Positions 62,052 through 64,000 of a DNA stretch of 64,000 bases are shown piece by piece. The stretch's first letter is position 1; every line of letters starts with the position of its first letter. The notes beneath the pieces were generated by a model that was not told where the DNA came from, made no database searches, and saw only the letters and a program-made list of their open reading frames with translations. A program made the position numbers and the translations under genes. Source of the stretch: Microvirga terrestris (GTDB lineage: Bacteria; Pseudomonadota; Alphaproteobacteria; Rhizobiales; Beijerinckiaceae); contig NZ_JADQDN010000001.1 of NCBI RefSeq assembly GCF_015694425.1, forward strand, positions 434,001-498,000, written 5' to 3'.

Positions 62052-62381
62052 ATGCCGAGCCCCGTCCAGAACGCCGCTCACTGGGCCATCCGCGGCTACC
62101 AGCTGAGCCTGTCCGGGCTCATCGGCCGCCAGTGCCGTCACCTGCCCTCGTGCTCCGAATACACCGACGAGGCGATCCAGCGGCACGGGTTCTGGCCGGG
62201 CGGCTGGATCGGCTTCGCGCGAATCTGCCGCTGCGGGCCGTTCGGCACGTCGGGGCTCGATCTCGTGCCTGAAGCGTTGCCCGAGGGCGCCTCCTGGTAT
62301 AAGCCGTGGGCTTATGGTCGCTGGCGGGGCGTCAATTCTCCCTCGATCATCTGCGAGGCAGCCGAACCTGACGGCGGCTGA
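62052..62381 (+). CDS. yidD: Membrane protein insertion efficiency factor YidD
   Basis: A 109-residue protein. AIRGYQLSLSGLIGRQCRHL and PSCSEYTDEAIQRHGFWPGG are the YidD family core with its Cys, then RICRCGPFGTSGLDLVPEAL. It helps YidC insert membrane proteins. It begins directly after the NifU-like stop codon, so the two are co-translated. Confidence 0.93.
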   Translation: MPSPVQNAAHWAIRGYQLSLSGLIGRQCRHLPSCSEYTDEAIQRHGFWPGGWIGFARICRCGPFGTSGLDLVPEALPEGASWYKPWAYGRWRGVNSPSIICEAAEPDGG

Positions 62382-62459
62382 CTTCGCCTTCCTTTCAGCA
62401 AACCGTCGGCCCCCGCTTACCTGCTCCGTTGGCAGGAGTGAGCCAGGAGATACTTTGAC

Positions 62460-64000
62460 ATGATTACCCTGACATTTCCCGATGGCGCCCAGCGCCAGTT
62501 TGAGCCCGGCATCTCCGGCCGCGAGATCGTGGAAGGCATCGCCAAGTCGCTGGCCAAGCGGACCGTCGCCATGGCGCTTGACGGCACGGTCGCCGATCTC
62601 GCCGATCCGATCACCCAGGATGCTAAGATTGAATTTCTCAACCGCGAGGACCCGCGTTCGCTTGAGCTGATCCGGCATGATTGCGCGCACGTGCTCGCAG
62701 AAGCCGTGCAGGAGCTTTTCCCGGGGACCCAGGTGACCATCGGTCCTGTGATCGAGAACGGCTTCTATTACGACTTCGCCCGCAACGAGCCCTTCACCCC
62801 GGAGGACTTCCCGGCCATCGAGGCGAAGATGCGCGAGATCATCACGCGCGACAAACCCTTCACCAAGGAAGTGTGGGATCGCGACAAGGCCAAGCAGGTG
62901 TTCGCCGAGAAGGGTGAGAGCTACAAGGTCGAGCTCGTCGACGCGATCCCGGAAGGCCAGGATCTGAAGATCTATTCCCAGGGCGAGTGGTTCGATCTCT
63001 GCCGCGGTCCGCACATGACCTCCACGGGCAAGATCGGCAACGCCTTCAAGCTCATGAAGGTGGCGGGCGCCTATTGGCGTGGCGACTCGAACAACGCGAT
63101 GCTCACGCGCATCTACGCGACAGCCTGGGCTTCGCAGGAGGAGCTGGACAACTACATCCGCCAGCTCGAGGAGGCCGAGAAGCGCGACCACCGCCGTCTG
63201 GGCCGCGAGATGGACCTGTTCCACTTCCAAGAGGAGGGGCCGGGCGTCGTCTTCTGGCACCCGAAGGGCTGGACGGTGTTCCAGGAGCTGATCTCCTACA
63301 TGCGCCGCCGCCTGAAGGGCACCTACCAGGAGGTCAACGCACCGCAGATCCTCGACAAGGCCCTGTGGGAGACCTCCGGTCACTGGGGCTGGTACTCGGA
63401 CAACATGTTCGCGGTAAAATCGGCATCCGCCTTCCTGCGCCCGAACGATCCAGAGGCGGACCAGCGCCTCTTAGCTCTCAAGCCGATGAACTGCCCGGGC
63501 CACGTACAGATCTTCAAGCACGGCTTGAAGTCCTATCGTGACCTGCCGCTGCGCCTCGCCGAATTCGGCAACGTGCACCGCTATGAGCCGTCCGGCGCGC
63601 TTCACGGGCTGATGCGCGTGCGCGGCTTCACCCAGGACGATGCGCATATCTTCTGCACGGAAGAGCAACTCGCCGATGAGTGTCTGAAGATCAATGATCT
63701 GATCCTCTCCACCTACGCCGATTTCGGCTTCGACGAGATCGTCGTGAAGCTCTCCACGCGTCCTGAAAAGCGCGTCGGCACGGACGAAATGTGGGATCAT
63801 GCGGAAGACGTGATGACCCGCGTCCTCAAGCAGATCGAGGATCAGTCGGGCGGGCGCATCAAGACCGCAATCAACCCGGGTGAGGGCGCTTTCTACGGTC
63901 CGAAGTTCGAGTATGTGCTTCGCGATGCCATCGGCCGCGACTGGCAGTGCGGCACCACCCAGGTGGACTTCAACCTCCCGGAGCGGTTCGGCGCCTTCTA
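62460..64000 (+). CDS. thrS: Threonyl-tRNA synthetase, 3' end cut by window edge
   Basis: Charges tRNA-Thr. About 513 of roughly 650-660 residues are visible from ATG 62460. N-terminal TGS domain ([20 protein letters not shown]), editing domain with [19 protein letters not shown] (HxxxH) and the Cys/His of [12 protein letters not shown], then class II motif 2 region [20 protein letters not shown] and [14 protein letters not shown], and the zinc Cys in [13 protein letters not shown]. No stop codon before the window edge. Confidence 0.97.
   Translation, partial: MITLTFPDGAQRQFEPGISGREIVEGIAKSLAKRTVAMALDGTVADLADPITQDAKIEFLNREDPRSLELIRHDCAHVLAEAVQELFPGTQVTIGPVIENGFYYDFARNEPFTPEDFPAIEAKMREIITRDKPFTKEVWDRDKAKQVFAEKGESYKVELVDAIPEGQDLKIYSQGEWFDLCRGPHMTSTGKIGNAFKLMKVAGAYWRGDSNNAMLTRIYATAWASQEELDNYIRQLEEAEKRDHRRLGREMDLFHFQEEGPGVVFWHPKGWTVFQELISYMRRRLKGTYQEVNAPQILDKALWETSGHWGWYSDNMFAVKSASAFLRPNDPEADQRLLALKPMNCPGHVQIFKHGLKSYRDLPLRLAEFGNVHRYEPSGALHGLMRVRGFTQDDAHIFCTEEQLADECLKINDLILSTYADFGFDEIVVKLSTRPEKRVGTDEMWDHAEDVMTRVLKQIEDQSGGRIKTAINPGEGAFYGPKFEYVLRDAIGRDWQCGTTQVDFNLPERFGAF

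Overview
The window is a continuous piece of a high-GC alphaproteobacterial chromosome. Gene content (recA-alaS, rpsD, the radC/map/sfsA neighbourhood, usg-exoD, Irr/EcfG-era stress genes, HWE histidine kinase, NepR-like anti-sigma factor, porin_2-type porin, BTLCP transglutaminase-like protease, DUF3126, DUF6867 in a liv operon) points to Hyphomicrobiales (Rhizobiales). Methylobacteriaceae such as Microvirga is my best guess, but that rests on general resemblance, not on a search. I see no insertion sequence, prophage, integrase, CRISPR array or conjugation gene.

Layout: 1-9.4 kb: recA (5' end cut by the window edge), alaS, a sugar dehydrogenase lipoprotein with a small membrane partner, a GFA-type zinc protein, a DXD glycosyltransferase, icd, and a secreted phospholipase A2-like protein. 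9.5-13.7 kb: small lipoprotein, trmJ, secreted hydrolase, murI, rpsD. 13.7-25 kb: Spy/LTXXQ periplasmic protein, RBBP9-type hydrolase, cfa, purB, rpe, a DadA-like oxidoreductase behind a possible leader peptide, a divergent LuxR-like regulator, P1 peptidase, ccdA, DUF1203, ACT-domain protein. 23.9-29.5 kb: a complete branched-chain amino acid ABC transporter (livH-livM-livG-livF-DUF6867, then livJ). 29.8-43 kb: flavin reductase, a hairpin-rich gene-free stretch, HWE kinase, formyltransferase-like protein, usg, exoD, PRC-barrel protein, radC, map, FkbM methyltransferase, sfsA, a 950-bp gap with palindromic repeats, a CinA-like protein, gpt and an acyl-CoA/ACP-ligase-like enzyme.

43-49.8 kb is the most accessory-looking part: two related small secreted cysteine proteins flank a porin, a small lipoprotein, two or three tiny membrane proteins, a coiled-coil protein, a single-domain response regulator, a stress-protein-like membrane-anchored protein, an orphan NepR-like anti-sigma factor and an RTX protein. 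A perfect general-stress (EcfG) promoter match, GGAAC-N16-CGTT, lies just upstream of a 24-residue membrane protein here. The general stress response is a plausible theme of this block; this is inference.

49.9-64 kb: tRNA-Leu(UAA), an FAD monooxygenase with a zinc-finger protein, alpha/beta hydrolase, methyltransferase, enoyl-CoA hydratase, cysE, DUF3126, gamma-carbonic-anhydrase-like protein, BTLCP protease, rhomboid protease, CBS protein, patatin, MFS transporter, hisI and folE, a NifU-like scaffold protein, yidD, and thrS (cut by the right edge). No fully new multi-gene system was recognised. The best leads are small or non-coding: the EcfG-driven microprotein, the structured region at 30.37-30.68 kb, the hairpin at the cfa start codon, the 12-codon leader ORF, the paralogous secreted proteins and the orphan NepR.
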